From NCBI GenBank assembly GCA_910589105.1, contig CAJUST010000012.1, forward strand, positions 60,354 to 92,938: a DNA stretch of 32,585 nt, in the 5' to 3' direction. The stretch comes from an uncultured Lachnospiraceae bacterium. GTDB taxonomy: Bacteria > Bacillota > Clostridia > Lachnospirales > Lachnospiraceae. Within the stretch, counting starts at the first letter, position 1, and every line of letters starts with the position of its first letter. This document shows, piece by piece, positions 25,976 through 32,585 of the stretch. Both the position numbers and the translations under genes were made by a program. The notes under the pieces were generated by a model. The model was not told where the DNA came from. It ran no database searches and was given only the letters and a program-made list of their open reading frames with translations.

Positions 25976-26473
25976 ATGAAAAACAGATGGATTGCGCTTT
26001 ATGTAGAAAACGATGTAGGCGTATTGGCAAAGGTTTCCGGCTTATTTTCCGGAAAATCCTATAATCTGCAAAGCCTTACCGTGGGGACCACAGAAGATGA
26101 AACCGTTTCCCGCATGACGATTTGCGTCGCAAGCGACGACATTACGTTTGAGCAGATTAAAAAACAGCTAAACCGAATGGTGGAAGTGATAAAAGTGATT
26201 GATTTGACAAACGTGCCCCTGCATATGAAGGAGATTTTGTTTGCCAAAATTTTAAACTGTTCGACAGCGGATAAAGAAGAAGTATTCCAGATTGCGCAGG
26301 TATTTGACGTTCAGGTTGCGGACATCGGAAAAGACAGCGCGCTCTTAGAGTGTAAGCTGACGGAACGTCGGAACAATGAACTGATTGCGCTTTTGCGGAG
26401 CAAATTTAAGAATATAGAAGTGGTGCGCGGCGGAGCGGTGGCGATTGAATCCATAAGCACGTCGTGCAGATAA
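25976..26473 (+). CDS. ilvN: Acetolactate synthase, small (regulatory) subunit
   Basis: A 165-residue subunit with an N-terminal ACT domain (about 5-78, opening WIALYVENDVGVLAKVSGLF, with NLQSLTVG) that binds valine for feedback control, and the ALS_ss_C domain (about 85-160). It pairs with IlvB encoded directly upstream. RBS AGGAGGGG. The stop codon is the first base of a very long terminator hairpin. Confidence 0.95.
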   Translation: MKNRWIALYVENDVGVLAKVSGLFSGKSYNLQSLTVGTTEDETVSRMTICVASDDITFEQIKKQLNRMVEVIKVIDLTNVPLHMKEILFAKILNCSTADKEEVFQIAQVFDVQVADIGKDSALLECKLTERRNNELIALLRSKFKNIEVVRGGAVAIESISTSCR

Positions 26474-26577
26474 AAAGAGCGGTTGCAAAATAAAGCTTAT
26501 ATACAATATATGGCATTAAATCAGGAGGTTTAATGCCATATATTATATACGCGGCTATTTTGCGGCAGCTCTTTTTT
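26472..26577. terminator. Very long nested hairpin / bidirectional terminator after ilvN
   Basis: Outer stem: AAAAAGAGC (26472-26480) with GCTCTTTTT, continuing through GCAAAATA (26485-26492) with TATTTTGC (26556-26563). After a short unpaired interval an inner AT-rich palindrome (about 26500-26549) pairs AATATATGGCATTAAA with TTTAATGCCATATATT, leaving the 8-base loop TCAGGAGG. The T run serves the + strand; the A run serves the convergent flavin reductase gene. The inner palindrome looks like an insertion in a normal terminator loop. Confidence 0.85.
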
Positions 26578-27085
26578 ATCGCGCGTAAGCTTGTATGATT
26601 TCCCCTGCATACATTGTATGGAAATCCCCTTTTTTATAATGGGCAGGCTCAATTTCCGGATCTAGGAAACTGTCAGGCGTAAGCTTGGCGGCGGATAATT
26701 TCCGGCAGGTAAAAATAAGGTTGCCTTCGTCAATAAATGGCGTCTGGTCTAAATAATTAAAGTGTATGTGCGCCATTTTCAATTTATCCTCACGCGAACC
26801 GGAGACAGTGCCCAGATACATTAAAGTAGAGCGGCTAAATTCTTTTGGGAAAAAAGTTAAGGAAAACGTTTCGCATGAATCTATAAATTGCTTTGTATAG
26901 CGGGAGTCGCGGACAAAAACATAACAGACATTTTTGCCCCAAAGAACGCCCATGCCGCCCCAACTGACTGTCATTACATTTGCTTTTTGCCCGGTTCCGG
27001 CAGACAATGCCGCCCAGTTTTTGCCAATCAGGGTGAATGGGTTAAATTCTAGCAGTTCCAGTGGATAAGGTTGGAATGTGTGCAT
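26576..27085 (-). CDS. Flavin reductase-like (flavoredoxin family) protein
   Basis: A 169-residue FMN-binding split-barrel protein. The pattern PYPLELLEFNPFTLIGKNWAALSAG, then NVMTVSWGGMGVLWGKNVCYVFVR and TLMYLGTVSG agrees with the flavin reductase / flavoredoxin family common in anaerobes, where members bind FMN and transfer electrons. The partner is unknown. I chose the ATG at 27085 (MHTFQPYP) behind TGGAGG; the frame extension to 27127 has none. It is the second gene of a two-gene unit, 19 bases after the small membrane protein gene. Confidence 0.85.
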   Translation of the reverse strand: MHTFQPYPLELLEFNPFTLIGKNWAALSAGTGQKANVMTVSWGGMGVLWGKNVCYVFVRDSRYTKQFIDSCETFSLTFFPKEFSRSTLMYLGTVSGSREDKLKMAHIHFNYLDQTPFIDEGNLIFTCRKLSAAKLTPDSFLDPEIEPAHYKKGDFHTMYAGEIIQAYAR

Positions 27086-27104
27086 TTTGTTTACCTCCAA
27101 TAAT

Positions 27105-27431
27105 TTATTTTTTATATTTTTTTTCAATGGTAAGGGTGTAGACAGCCATAGCCAGAATGCTTTCCGCCATCAAACCAAAAATAGTAAATAAAACCCATGG
27201 AGAGTTTGGCCCAGTGAGCAGTGGGATTCCTAAAAGGATCGTTACAATGCCAAAAATACAGAACAGTTTTGCGACAGCATGATTATATTTTGAAATGTCT
27301 GTAACCTCAAAGACGTTTGCATTTGCCCAGAATCCCACAGGCTTCACCGAAACCCATGCGTATGCGGCAAACCCGAAAAACATACTGCCAAACATACACC
27401 AGATTAGAAAACTGATTGTTCCGCTATCCAT
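27105..27431 (-). CDS. Small integral membrane protein
   Basis: A 108-residue protein with three membrane helices (about 5-28, 50-72, 78-100) and a short basic tail. I do not recognise the family firmly; it resembles small DUF-type membrane proteins of Clostridia that carry a VxPVGFWAN motif. Start at 27431 behind AAAGGAGG. It precedes the flavin reductase gene in one transcription unit from the promoter at 27469-27497. Confidence 0.75.
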   Translation of the reverse strand: MDSGTISFLIWCMFGSMFFGFAAYAWVSVKPVGFWANANVFEVTDISKYNHAVAKLFCIFGIVTILLGIPLLTGPNSPWVLFTIFGLMAESILAMAVYTLTIEKKYKK

Positions 27432-27458
27432 CACGGTTCCTCCTTTCAATATTGTAAG

Positions 27459-27620
27459 TTGTGTAATTATGATAAACAATTTTTTGCTGTAAGTCAATCT
27501 GAAAAGCAGTGGGATGCGGTTGGGAAAGGCAGTTTGTCGGATAATAAGAAAGAAATTCTTAATTCCATGAACGGAGAAAAGACGAAGACGGCGGATTGTT
27601 TAAAAACATTGATTTTATAA
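27459..27620 (+). other. Possible gene remnant
   Basis: A frame of about 53 codons from a TTG to TAA, reading like the helical end of a real protein (WDAVGKGSLSDNKKEILNSM). There is no RBS, and the 5' part coincides with the promoter of the minus-strand unit. It may be the decayed 3' end of a lost gene or chance. I do not recognise it. Confidence 0.2.
27469..27497 (-). promoter_or_regulatory. Sigma-A promoter of the membrane protein-flavin reductase unit
   Basis: On the minus strand TTGACT (27497-27492), 17 bases, TATCAT (27474-27469). Confidence 0.75.
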
Positions 27621-27630
27621 AGTATGTTCG

Positions 27631-27651
27631 TCTCTTAAGGGTTTCTTAAAG
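27631..27651 (+). promoter_or_regulatory. Candidate response-regulator operator (11-bp direct repeats)
   Basis: TCTCTTAAGG (27631-27640) and TTTCTTAAAG (27642-27651) are direct repeats 11 bases apart, the spacing used by OmpR/PhoB-type regulators. They lie upstream of a TAAAAT -10 candidate (27685-27690) and of the response regulator gene. An imperfect palindrome TGCAT...ATGCA (27694-27715, core ATGATATATCAT) is further downstream in the leader. Confidence 0.5.
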
Positions 27652-27748
27652 ATTTTCCATCTTTTATATTCATAAATAATCCGATAAAATAACTGCATGA
27701 TATATCATATATGCAAAACGTTTGGCATTCAGATACATGGAGGAGATT

Positions 27749-28441
27749 ATGTACCGGATATTAGTTTGTGACGATGAAAAAGATATTGTGTCTGCGCTTC
27801 GGATTTATCTGACCAGTGAAGGCTATGAAGTCGTGGAAGCGTTTAATGGCAAAGAAGCGGTGGAGATCGTGCAGGATCAGGAAATCCATCTGGTTCTTAT
27901 GGATATTATGATGCCGGTGACAGACGGCATGACGGCAATGGTAAAAATCCGTGAACTTAGTAACGTTCCTGTGATTTTATTGACTGCTAAGAGTGAGGAC
28001 ACAGACAAAGTTTTAGGCCTGACTGTCGGCGCAGACGATTATATAACGAAACCTTTTAACCCAGTGGAGCTTCAGGCAAGAGTGAAGTCCCAACTGCGGC
28101 GGTATATGCAGTTAGGCGGCGGCAAAATAAAAAGCGGCGCGCTTGCCATAGGCGGAATTGAACTGGACGACAAAGCAAAAGAAGTCACATTAGATGGGGA
28201 GCCTGTCGCGCTGACCCGTACCGAATATGATATTTTAAAATTGTTGATGGAACATAAAGGAGAAGTGTTTTCCCCATCAAAGATTTATCAAAAAGTATGG
28301 AAAGACACGGCGTTTGGCGCAGAAAACACGGTTGCAGTACATATCAGGCATCTGCGGGAAAAACTGGAATATGACCCCGCTGACCCCCGCTATCTTAAAG
28401 TAGTCTGGGGCAGGGGGTATAAATTAGAGGAGGATAGCTGA
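27749..28441 (+). CDS. OmpR/PhoB-family response regulator (VanR-like)
   Basis: A 230-residue regulator: receiver domain (about 1-118) with the acidic pair DDE at 8-10, phospho-acceptor D52 in VLMDIMMP, Thr in LLTAKS and Lys in ITKPF, then a winged-helix DNA-binding domain (about 130-228) with LTRTEYDILKLLM and the final VWGRGYKLE. It pairs with the histidine kinase encoded next; their stop and start overlap (TGATG). I chose the ATG at 27749 behind GGAGGAG rather than the frame extension to 27722. The direct repeats upstream suggest that it regulates itself. Confidence 0.93.
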   Translation: MYRILVCDDEKDIVSALRIYLTSEGYEVVEAFNGKEAVEIVQDQEIHLVLMDIMMPVTDGMTAMVKIRELSNVPVILLTAKSEDTDKVLGLTVGADDYITKPFNPVELQARVKSQLRRYMQLGGGKIKSGALAIGGIELDDKAKEVTLDGEPVALTRTEYDILKLLMEHKGEVFSPSKIYQKVWKDTAFGAENTVAVHIRHLREKLEYDPADPRYLKVVWGRGYKLEEDS

Positions 28442-30831
28442 TGAAAAAAATTTGCTATAAAAAATGGGTGAGGGCGCTGGCGTTTTTGTTTTGCTTAATC
28501 GGCATAAACGCCGCCATACTTTCGGCTGTGGCAATTCTATGCTGTGAAGAAGCCCATGTGTATGACGTAAAAAAAGAAGAATTATTAGAAGACTGGCGCA
28601 AACGCGTTTGTGAGACTTATTCTGTCCAAGCGATGAAAGCACATATCGACGGTGATGGGACTAAGGATTTGGAACAGACAAATTTTTTATATAAAATTAT
28701 CAAAGCGGATTCTTTAGAGGAAAAGGATTATTTGAAAAAAAAGGCAGAAGCGCAGTCGGAAGAATTTTCAAAATATGCTCAGGATGCAAAACAGCTAAAC
28801 GTCCATACATTTCACATTTCAGACAGCGTGAAATTCCAAATCACAGATTCCGTATTTGCCCCGTCTTACTATTTTAATGAGCCGGTTAAAACCGAAGAAT
28901 CCAAACCGATAGAAAAAGTGTGTTATGCAATGGACACAGGGGTATTTTATTATCAATCCGGCAATGAATATTTTATGGCAGAACAGTATGGGGAAGATCC
29001 TTCGGGATACGTGGTCACAAACGTTTCAGAAAATCCGGATCATTTAACTTACTCTTGGGCGCCAGAAGCCGCTTGGTTTCAGTTAGAGGACCGGATGCGT
29101 TTTGCGAAAGACATTTCGATTGTAACCCAGAGTGGATTGGAACAAGAGGGAGGAGTTACGATTGGCCCAAAGTCATGGTATCCGTCGAAAGAATTTATAG
29201 AATATAAGGAGTATTCCATTTCCCAAAATGGCTATATTGAAGTTTATAGTGAACAAGACGCAGAAACTGAGCGCTACTATACGCTTTCGCGCGCGCGGGA
29301 GCCATTGCAGTACAACGCAGGATTTAACAATCAGGGTTTTTTTGGAAAGTGGAAATTGTGGGATAGGCAGGATTATTTTGTTCAGGCGGAAGCGGTATTG
29401 GATTTTGCGTATGCAGTCCGTTATCCGTTGTTTGGCGTTTGCTTCGGATCAGTTCTGTGCGTCATTGTCTGTTTTTTGATTCTTTTTAAAGGTGTGGGCC
29501 ATCAGAATTCCGAAGAAATTGCCGGCGGCTGGATAGAAAAAATTCCGTTTGACATTTTTTGCGGACTGGCCGCTTTCTTGTTTATGCTTCTGGCTTGCGC
29601 GCTGATTGGGATTGCCCAATGGATTGAAGGCTCGGTTTCCCTCGGCGTATTCTTGGCAGTCAGCGGGGCGCTCTTGGCTCTTGAAACCATATGTTTATTG
29701 TTTCTGTTAAGCGTGGCTGTCCGGATAAAACTGGGAGGAATATGGAAAACCACAATTTTATGCCGTGCATTAAGCAAAGCGTTACGGGGGTTCAAAAAAG
29801 CGTTTTGCGCCATTTCCCGTTCTGTTCCGATTTTATGGAAAGCATGGATCGGCATGGCGGCGCTTGCCGTCTTAGAGATATTTGTCCTTGGCGTTACGGC
29901 ATACCGTCCCGAGTTGCAGATACTGCTTTGGTTTCTGGAAAAAGCCGCAGTTTACGCCTTCCTTTCCGTTTGTATTTTACAGATGCGCACGCTGCAACAG
30001 GCGGCGAAACGCATTGCGGAAGGAAATGCGCAGGAAAAACTGGACGTAAGCCATATGTTTTGGGAATTAAAACAGCATGGCGTCCATTTAAACCATATCC
30101 AAGACGGGATTCAAAGCGCGGTAGACGAACGCATGAAAAGTGAGCGTTTTAAAACGGAGCTGATTACAAATGTTTCCCATGACATCAAAACGCCGCTGAC
30201 TTCCATTGTAAATTATGTTGATCTATTGGAAAAAGAAGCAATCGAAAATGAAAATGCGGCAGAATATTTAGAAGTGTTAAGCCGTCAGTCTGCGCGGTTA
30301 AAAAAATTAATAGAGGATTTAATGGAAGCTTCCAAAGCATCTACGGGTAATTTAACTGTTGTCTTTGAGCCATGTGACGCTCGTGTTATGCTGGTACAGA
30401 CGATTGGCGAATTTGAGGAGAAATTAAAAGCGGGTCAGATAGAATTGCTCGTTAAGGAAAATGGCGGCCCGTTTGTCATTTCGGCAGATCCAAGGCATTT
30501 ATGGCGGATTTTTGAGAATCTGATGAACAATATCTGTAAATACGCCCAGCCATCCACACGCGCTTACGTCAATATCGAAAAGTCGGGGCAAGACGGAAAA
30601 ATCATCTTCCGCAATACTTCAAAATATGCGTTAAATATTGAAAGCAAAGAGCTTTTAGAGCGTTTTGTGCGCGGCGACAGTTCCCGTAACACGGAAGGAA
30701 GCGGGCTGGGGTTATCCATAGCGCAGAGTTTGACAGAGCTTATGCAGGGAAAATTTGAGTTAGCGATAGATGGGGACTTGTTTAAAGTGACATTGCTTTT
30801 TCCGGCAGTGGAGAAGGAAGAAAAAAATTAA
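28441..30831 (+). CDS. Membrane sensor histidine kinase (VanS-like)
   Basis: A 796-residue kinase. TM helix (about 10-32), an extracellular sensor of about 285 residues that I do not recognise, then four or five further membrane helices (about 325-525), a HAMP-like linker, HisKA with H580 in NVSHDIKTPL, and HATPase_c with N-box FENLMNNICKYA and GSGLGLSIA. The usual DxGxG box is replaced by a RNTSKYALN segment, as in other clostridial kinases of this type, so it is likely still active. It phosphorylates the VanR-like regulator encoded just before. No target transporter adjoins it (the next gene is a tRNA), so the stimulus is unknown; peptide antibiotics or wall stress are guesses from family. 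Confidence 0.9.
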   Translation: MKKICYKKWVRALAFLFCLIGINAAILSAVAILCCEEAHVYDVKKEELLEDWRKRVCETYSVQAMKAHIDGDGTKDLEQTNFLYKIIKADSLEEKDYLKKKAEAQSEEFSKYAQDAKQLNVHTFHISDSVKFQITDSVFAPSYYFNEPVKTEESKPIEKVCYAMDTGVFYYQSGNEYFMAEQYGEDPSGYVVTNVSENPDHLTYSWAPEAAWFQLEDRMRFAKDISIVTQSGLEQEGGVTIGPKSWYPSKEFIEYKEYSISQNGYIEVYSEQDAETERYYTLSRAREPLQYNAGFNNQGFFGKWKLWDRQDYFVQAEAVLDFAYAVRYPLFGVCFGSVLCVIVCFLILFKGVGHQNSEEIAGGWIEKIPFDIFCGLAAFLFMLLACALIGIAQWIEGSVSLGVFLAVSGALLALETICLLFLLSVAVRIKLGGIWKTTILCRALSKALRGFKKAFCAISRSVPILWKAWIGMAALAVLEIFVLGVTAYRPELQILLWFLEKAAVYAFLSVCILQMRTLQQAAKRIAEGNAQEKLDVSHMFWELKQHGVHLNHIQDGIQSAVDERMKSERFKTELITNVSHDIKTPLTSIVNYVDLLEKEAIENENAAEYLEVLSRQSARLKKLIEDLMEASKASTGNLTVVFEPCDARVMLVQTIGEFEEKLKAGQIELLVKENGGPFVISADPRHLWRIFENLMNNICKYAQPSTRAYVNIEKSGQDGKIIFRNTSKYALNIESKELLERFVRGDSSRNTEGSGLGLSIAQSLTELMQGKFELAIDGDLFKVTLLFPAVEKEEKN

Positions 30832-30849
30832 AAAAAGTAAAAATAAATC

Positions 30850-30878
30850 TTGACATATATCATAAAACCTGTTATCCT
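30850..30878 (+). promoter_or_regulatory. Sigma-A promoter of the tRNA-Leu gene
   Basis: A consensus TTGACA (30850-30855), 17 bases, TATCCT (30873-30878), 31 bases before the tRNA. Confidence 0.85.
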
Positions 30879-30909
30879 AAAAAAGATGTCGGCGATATAT
30901 GTCGGATAT

Positions 30910-30994
30910 GCGGAAGTGTCGGAACTGGCAGACGAGCAAGACTAAGGATCTTGTGAGCAATGCGCTCGTGTGGGTTCAAGTCCCATCTTCCGCA
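30910..30994 (+). tRNA. tRNA-Leu (anticodon AAG)
   Basis: Acceptor stem GCGGAAG (30910-30916) with CTTCCGC (30987-30993) and A as discriminator. Anticodon stem CAAGA/TCTTG closes the loop CTAAGGA, giving anticodon AAG. A long variable arm (GAGC/GCTC) marks class II, and TGGG-TTCAAGT-CCCA forms the T arm. CCA is not encoded. The 3' end is the likely attachment site of the element carrying the neighbouring integrase. Confidence 0.95.
30973..30994 (+). other. Probable attachment core at the tRNA-Leu 3' end
   Basis: Tyrosine integrases of this kind commonly use the T arm and 3' acceptor strand of a tRNA, and the integrase gene begins 80 bases away pointing to the tRNA. The second copy of the core would be at the far end of the element, outside the window, so the exact core is inferred. 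Confidence 0.5.
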
Positions 30995-31008
30995 TTTGTT
31001 AAAAGTAT

Positions 31009-31045
31009 GGGAAACCTTGATATTACTAAGGTTTCCTATTTTTTT
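31009..31045 (+). terminator. Terminator after tRNA-Leu
   Basis: GGAAACCTT (31010-31018), 9-base loop, AAGGTTTCC (31028-31036), then TA and a T run to 31045. It may also end the convergent integrase transcript. Confidence 0.9.
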
Positions 31046-31074
31046 ATTGTCAGGATAATTGGTTACACTTTTTT

Positions 31075-32379
31075 CTAATCATCAAAAACCGCTGCAAATG
31101 CATCTGCATGTGCCGTAATTGGCTTTACCGGATGGATATAGCATCTCTGAGTTGTTGAAATATCCTTATGCCCGGCAAATGCCTTGATTGTGTCATCTGA
31201 CATCAGCATGGAGTCATGCAGCAAAGAAATGCAGGTTCTCCTGACTCCGTGGTTGCCGCTTGGCCTCCCGGTGATAACAAGAGCATCTTTTTTATTTCTG
31301 ACACCGTTTAATCTTCTTAGTACATTATTTATTGCATGGTCATGGATTCTTTGGCCTTTTTTGTCGATGAAGATATAGTCCTCATCCGAGATGCCGAGTT
31401 CCTTATTCCGGTCAATGGCCATCTGGATATATTTTTTTGCATTTGGTGTTAAAATCAGATTCCGCTCCCCACATTGTGTCTTTGTATGATTGACAACTTT
31501 ATAGCCGTGTCTGTGAATGATGCCATTTTCATCTTCTGTGTAACCTTTGACCTCCTCCCTGATAATGTCAATTGTTCCATCTTCATGAATGCAGGAGCTT
31601 CTTAAAGCTACCAGTTCGCCGACTCTGAGTCCGAGAGTGAAATTTAAGCAGACAGCAAGGTAAGCTGTGTTTTTTGTTTTTTCATATTGTTTCAGAGCAT
31701 CCTCAATGACTTTTTTCTTTGTGTCTGCATCATAAACCTTTTCAGAAAGGGGCTTAGTTTCTGCTTCTTTGAATATCTTGTCAGAAGGTTTCCGAATCTG
31801 CCTTGGAATGTTTATTGATGCAAGATTATATGAAATTGCATAATCATACATCATGTTCGCTACAGATTTCATTTCATTGTACTGTTTTCTGTTCAACTTG
31901 TTTTCTGAAGTGACATCCAGCAGCCAGTCCTTCATCTGTCCGGCTGTCATTTGTTCAAATGGTACTGAGATGATGGGAGAATCCTTATAGTATTTGTCCC
32001 ATACATAGGAGAGTTTGCTGGCATTGGCCATGCTGGTTTCTTTTTTCTTTGAGGAAAGCCAGTCTTTGTAAATAGACTCAAAACAGGGTTTTTGGCTTTC
32101 CTGCTGCTCCATGTTCCAGTTCACTATGTAGTTTTCAAGATCCGATTTGTTTTTTTTGGCTACCAGCTTGGTTTTTTTTGAATTTGGAACAGGGAGTTTT
32201 GTTTTCCACCGTCCATCTGAGGCCTGCCATATATTCTGGCGTTTCAGTATTTCTTTTTTCTTCATTTCTTTGATTATTTTTTCCAGCATATCATCATCCA
32301 TTGTATCGCATAAAAAATCTGATGACAATCCCTCAATTTTAAGCGAATTGTTTTGTTGTTTTTGTTTTGTTGTTTTCAT
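31075..32379 (-). CDS. int: Tyrosine-family site-specific integrase
   Basis: A 434-residue recombinase. An AP2-like arm-binding domain (about 45-90, with SDGRWKTKLPV), a SAM-like core-binding domain (about 95-190) and the catalytic domain (about 210-430) are seen. Active residues are present: R252 in LGLRVGEL, H377-x-x-R380 in NHGVRRT, a His in FAGHKDIS and the nucleophile Y414 in QRCYIHP. It would integrate and excise the element at the tRNA-Leu next to it. An N-terminal stretch of about 45 residues before the arm domain is longer than in Tn916-type enzymes. Start supported by GGAGG eight to nine bases upstream. It is transcribed toward the tRNA. Confidence 0.95.
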   Translation of the reverse strand: MKTTKQKQQNNSLKIEGLSSDFLCDTMDDDMLEKIIKEMKKKEILKRQNIWQASDGRWKTKLPVPNSKKTKLVAKKNKSDLENYIVNWNMEQQESQKPCFESIYKDWLSSKKKETSMANASKLSYVWDKYYKDSPIISVPFEQMTAGQMKDWLLDVTSENKLNRKQYNEMKSVANMMYDYAISYNLASINIPRQIRKPSDKIFKEAETKPLSEKVYDADTKKKVIEDALKQYEKTKNTAYLAVCLNFTLGLRVGELVALRSSCIHEDGTIDIIREEVKGYTEDENGIIHRHGYKVVNHTKTQCGERNLILTPNAKKYIQMAIDRNKELGISDEDYIFIDKKGQRIHDHAINNVLRRLNGVRNKKDALVITGRPSGNHGVRRTCISLLHDSMLMSDDTIKAFAGHKDISTTQRCYIHPVKPITAHADAFAAVFDD

Positions 32380-32441
32380 TGTATAATTCCTCCATTTCCC
32401 GGACGGTATCCGCCCGTATTATGGATTCACTTTACCGCTTT

Positions 32442-32537
32442 TTATTTTTTCCAATTTCTTGCAAAAAAGGAATCCTCCCTGCATTGAAAACCGGGACGGA
32501 AACAGGGAGCCGGAAATTTCCCGGCTCCCCGTCTCAT
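32442..32537 (-). CDS. 31-residue leader ORF upstream of the integrase
   Basis: An ATG at 32537 is preceded by a very good RBS (AGGAAGGAGG, minus strand) and opens a frame of 31 codons, basic and rich in Arg, Phe and Cys, ending TAA at 32442, 63 bases before the integrase start. It is too short for a normal excisionase. It overlaps two hairpins that exclude one another, so it may be a leader peptide. Confidence 0.4.
   Translation of the reverse strand: MRRGAGKFPAPCFRPGFQCREDSFFARNWKK
32475..32529 (-). promoter_or_regulatory. Two competing hairpins in the integrase leader
   Basis: Hairpin 1: GGGAGCCGG (32505-32513) with CCGGCTCCC (32521-32529). Hairpin 2: CTCCCTG (32475-32481) with CAGGGAG (32503-32509). 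They share 32505-32509, so only one can form. On the minus strand hairpin 2 is followed by a six-T run (32468-32463) after GATTCC. Confidence 0.45.
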
Positions 32538-32585
32538 GGGTTCCTCCTTCCTTCAATTATTGTGGGATTTTCTTCTGTCAGCCCT

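Larger units (their letters stand above)
30995..32585. mobile_element. Left end of an integrated element (prophage or ICE), continues beyond window
   Basis: Begins after the tRNA-Leu 3' end and holds a tyrosine integrase and its leader region. Its codon choice differs from the flanking chromosome, which favours GCG and ACG strongly. Nothing visible here tells phage from conjugative element. Confidence 0.7.

Overview
The window looks like chromosome of an anaerobic, spore-forming gut Firmicute, most likely a member of the Lachnospiraceae or a close relative. The grounds are the spoVA sporulation genes behind a sigma-G-type promoter, strong AGGAGG ribosome binding sites, huge secreted multi-domain glycosidases with FIVAR, F5/8C, InlB-B and BspA-like LRR modules, and a loop-1-type beta-glucuronidase. 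The species assignment is inference from gene content only.

Layout. Positions 1-12,200 hold a secreted glycan-degradation block. It contains the 3' end of a modular surface protein, a 2,511-residue GH20 beta-N-acetylhexosaminidase, and a NagZ-like GH3 beta-N-acetylglucosaminidase interrupted by one in-frame amber codon. The GH20 and GH3 genes each have their own promoter and share a conserved element directly upstream of it, so they are probably co-regulated. Positions 12,200-13,422 carry a split ThrE-type threonine/serine exporter on the minus strand. From 13,464 to 15,797 a sigma-G promoter drives a sporulation operon: a 55-residue membrane peptide, spoVAA, spoVAB, an unknown gene, spoVAC and a terminator. 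Positions 15,850-17,470 hold a four-gene operon of unknown role that includes a stand-alone PAS protein. A cytoplasmic beta-glucuronidase, a HAD phosphatase and a secreted amidase with Fn3 repeats follow.

Positions 21,700-23,030 carry small membrane proteins. At 23,070-26,577 lies a thyA(pseudogene)-folA-ilvB-ilvN operon ending in a very long hairpin. thyA is heavily decayed while folA is intact. Next come a flavin-reductase-like protein with a small membrane protein (minus strand), then a VanR/VanS-like two-component system with an 11-bp direct-repeat candidate operator. The right end is tRNA-Leu(AAG) followed at once by a tyrosine integrase pointing toward it, which marks the edge of an integrated element (prophage or ICE) that continues beyond the window. 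Upstream of the integrase there is a short leader ORF overlapping two mutually exclusive hairpins.

No CRISPR array, no insertion-sequence transposase and no clear new defence system is visible. The most notable points are the amber-interrupted GH3, the thyA decay beside intact folA, the shared hexosaminidase control element, the near-identical C-terminal cassette on two surface proteins, the perfect 219-bp repeat inside the GH20 gene, and the attenuator-like integrase leader.
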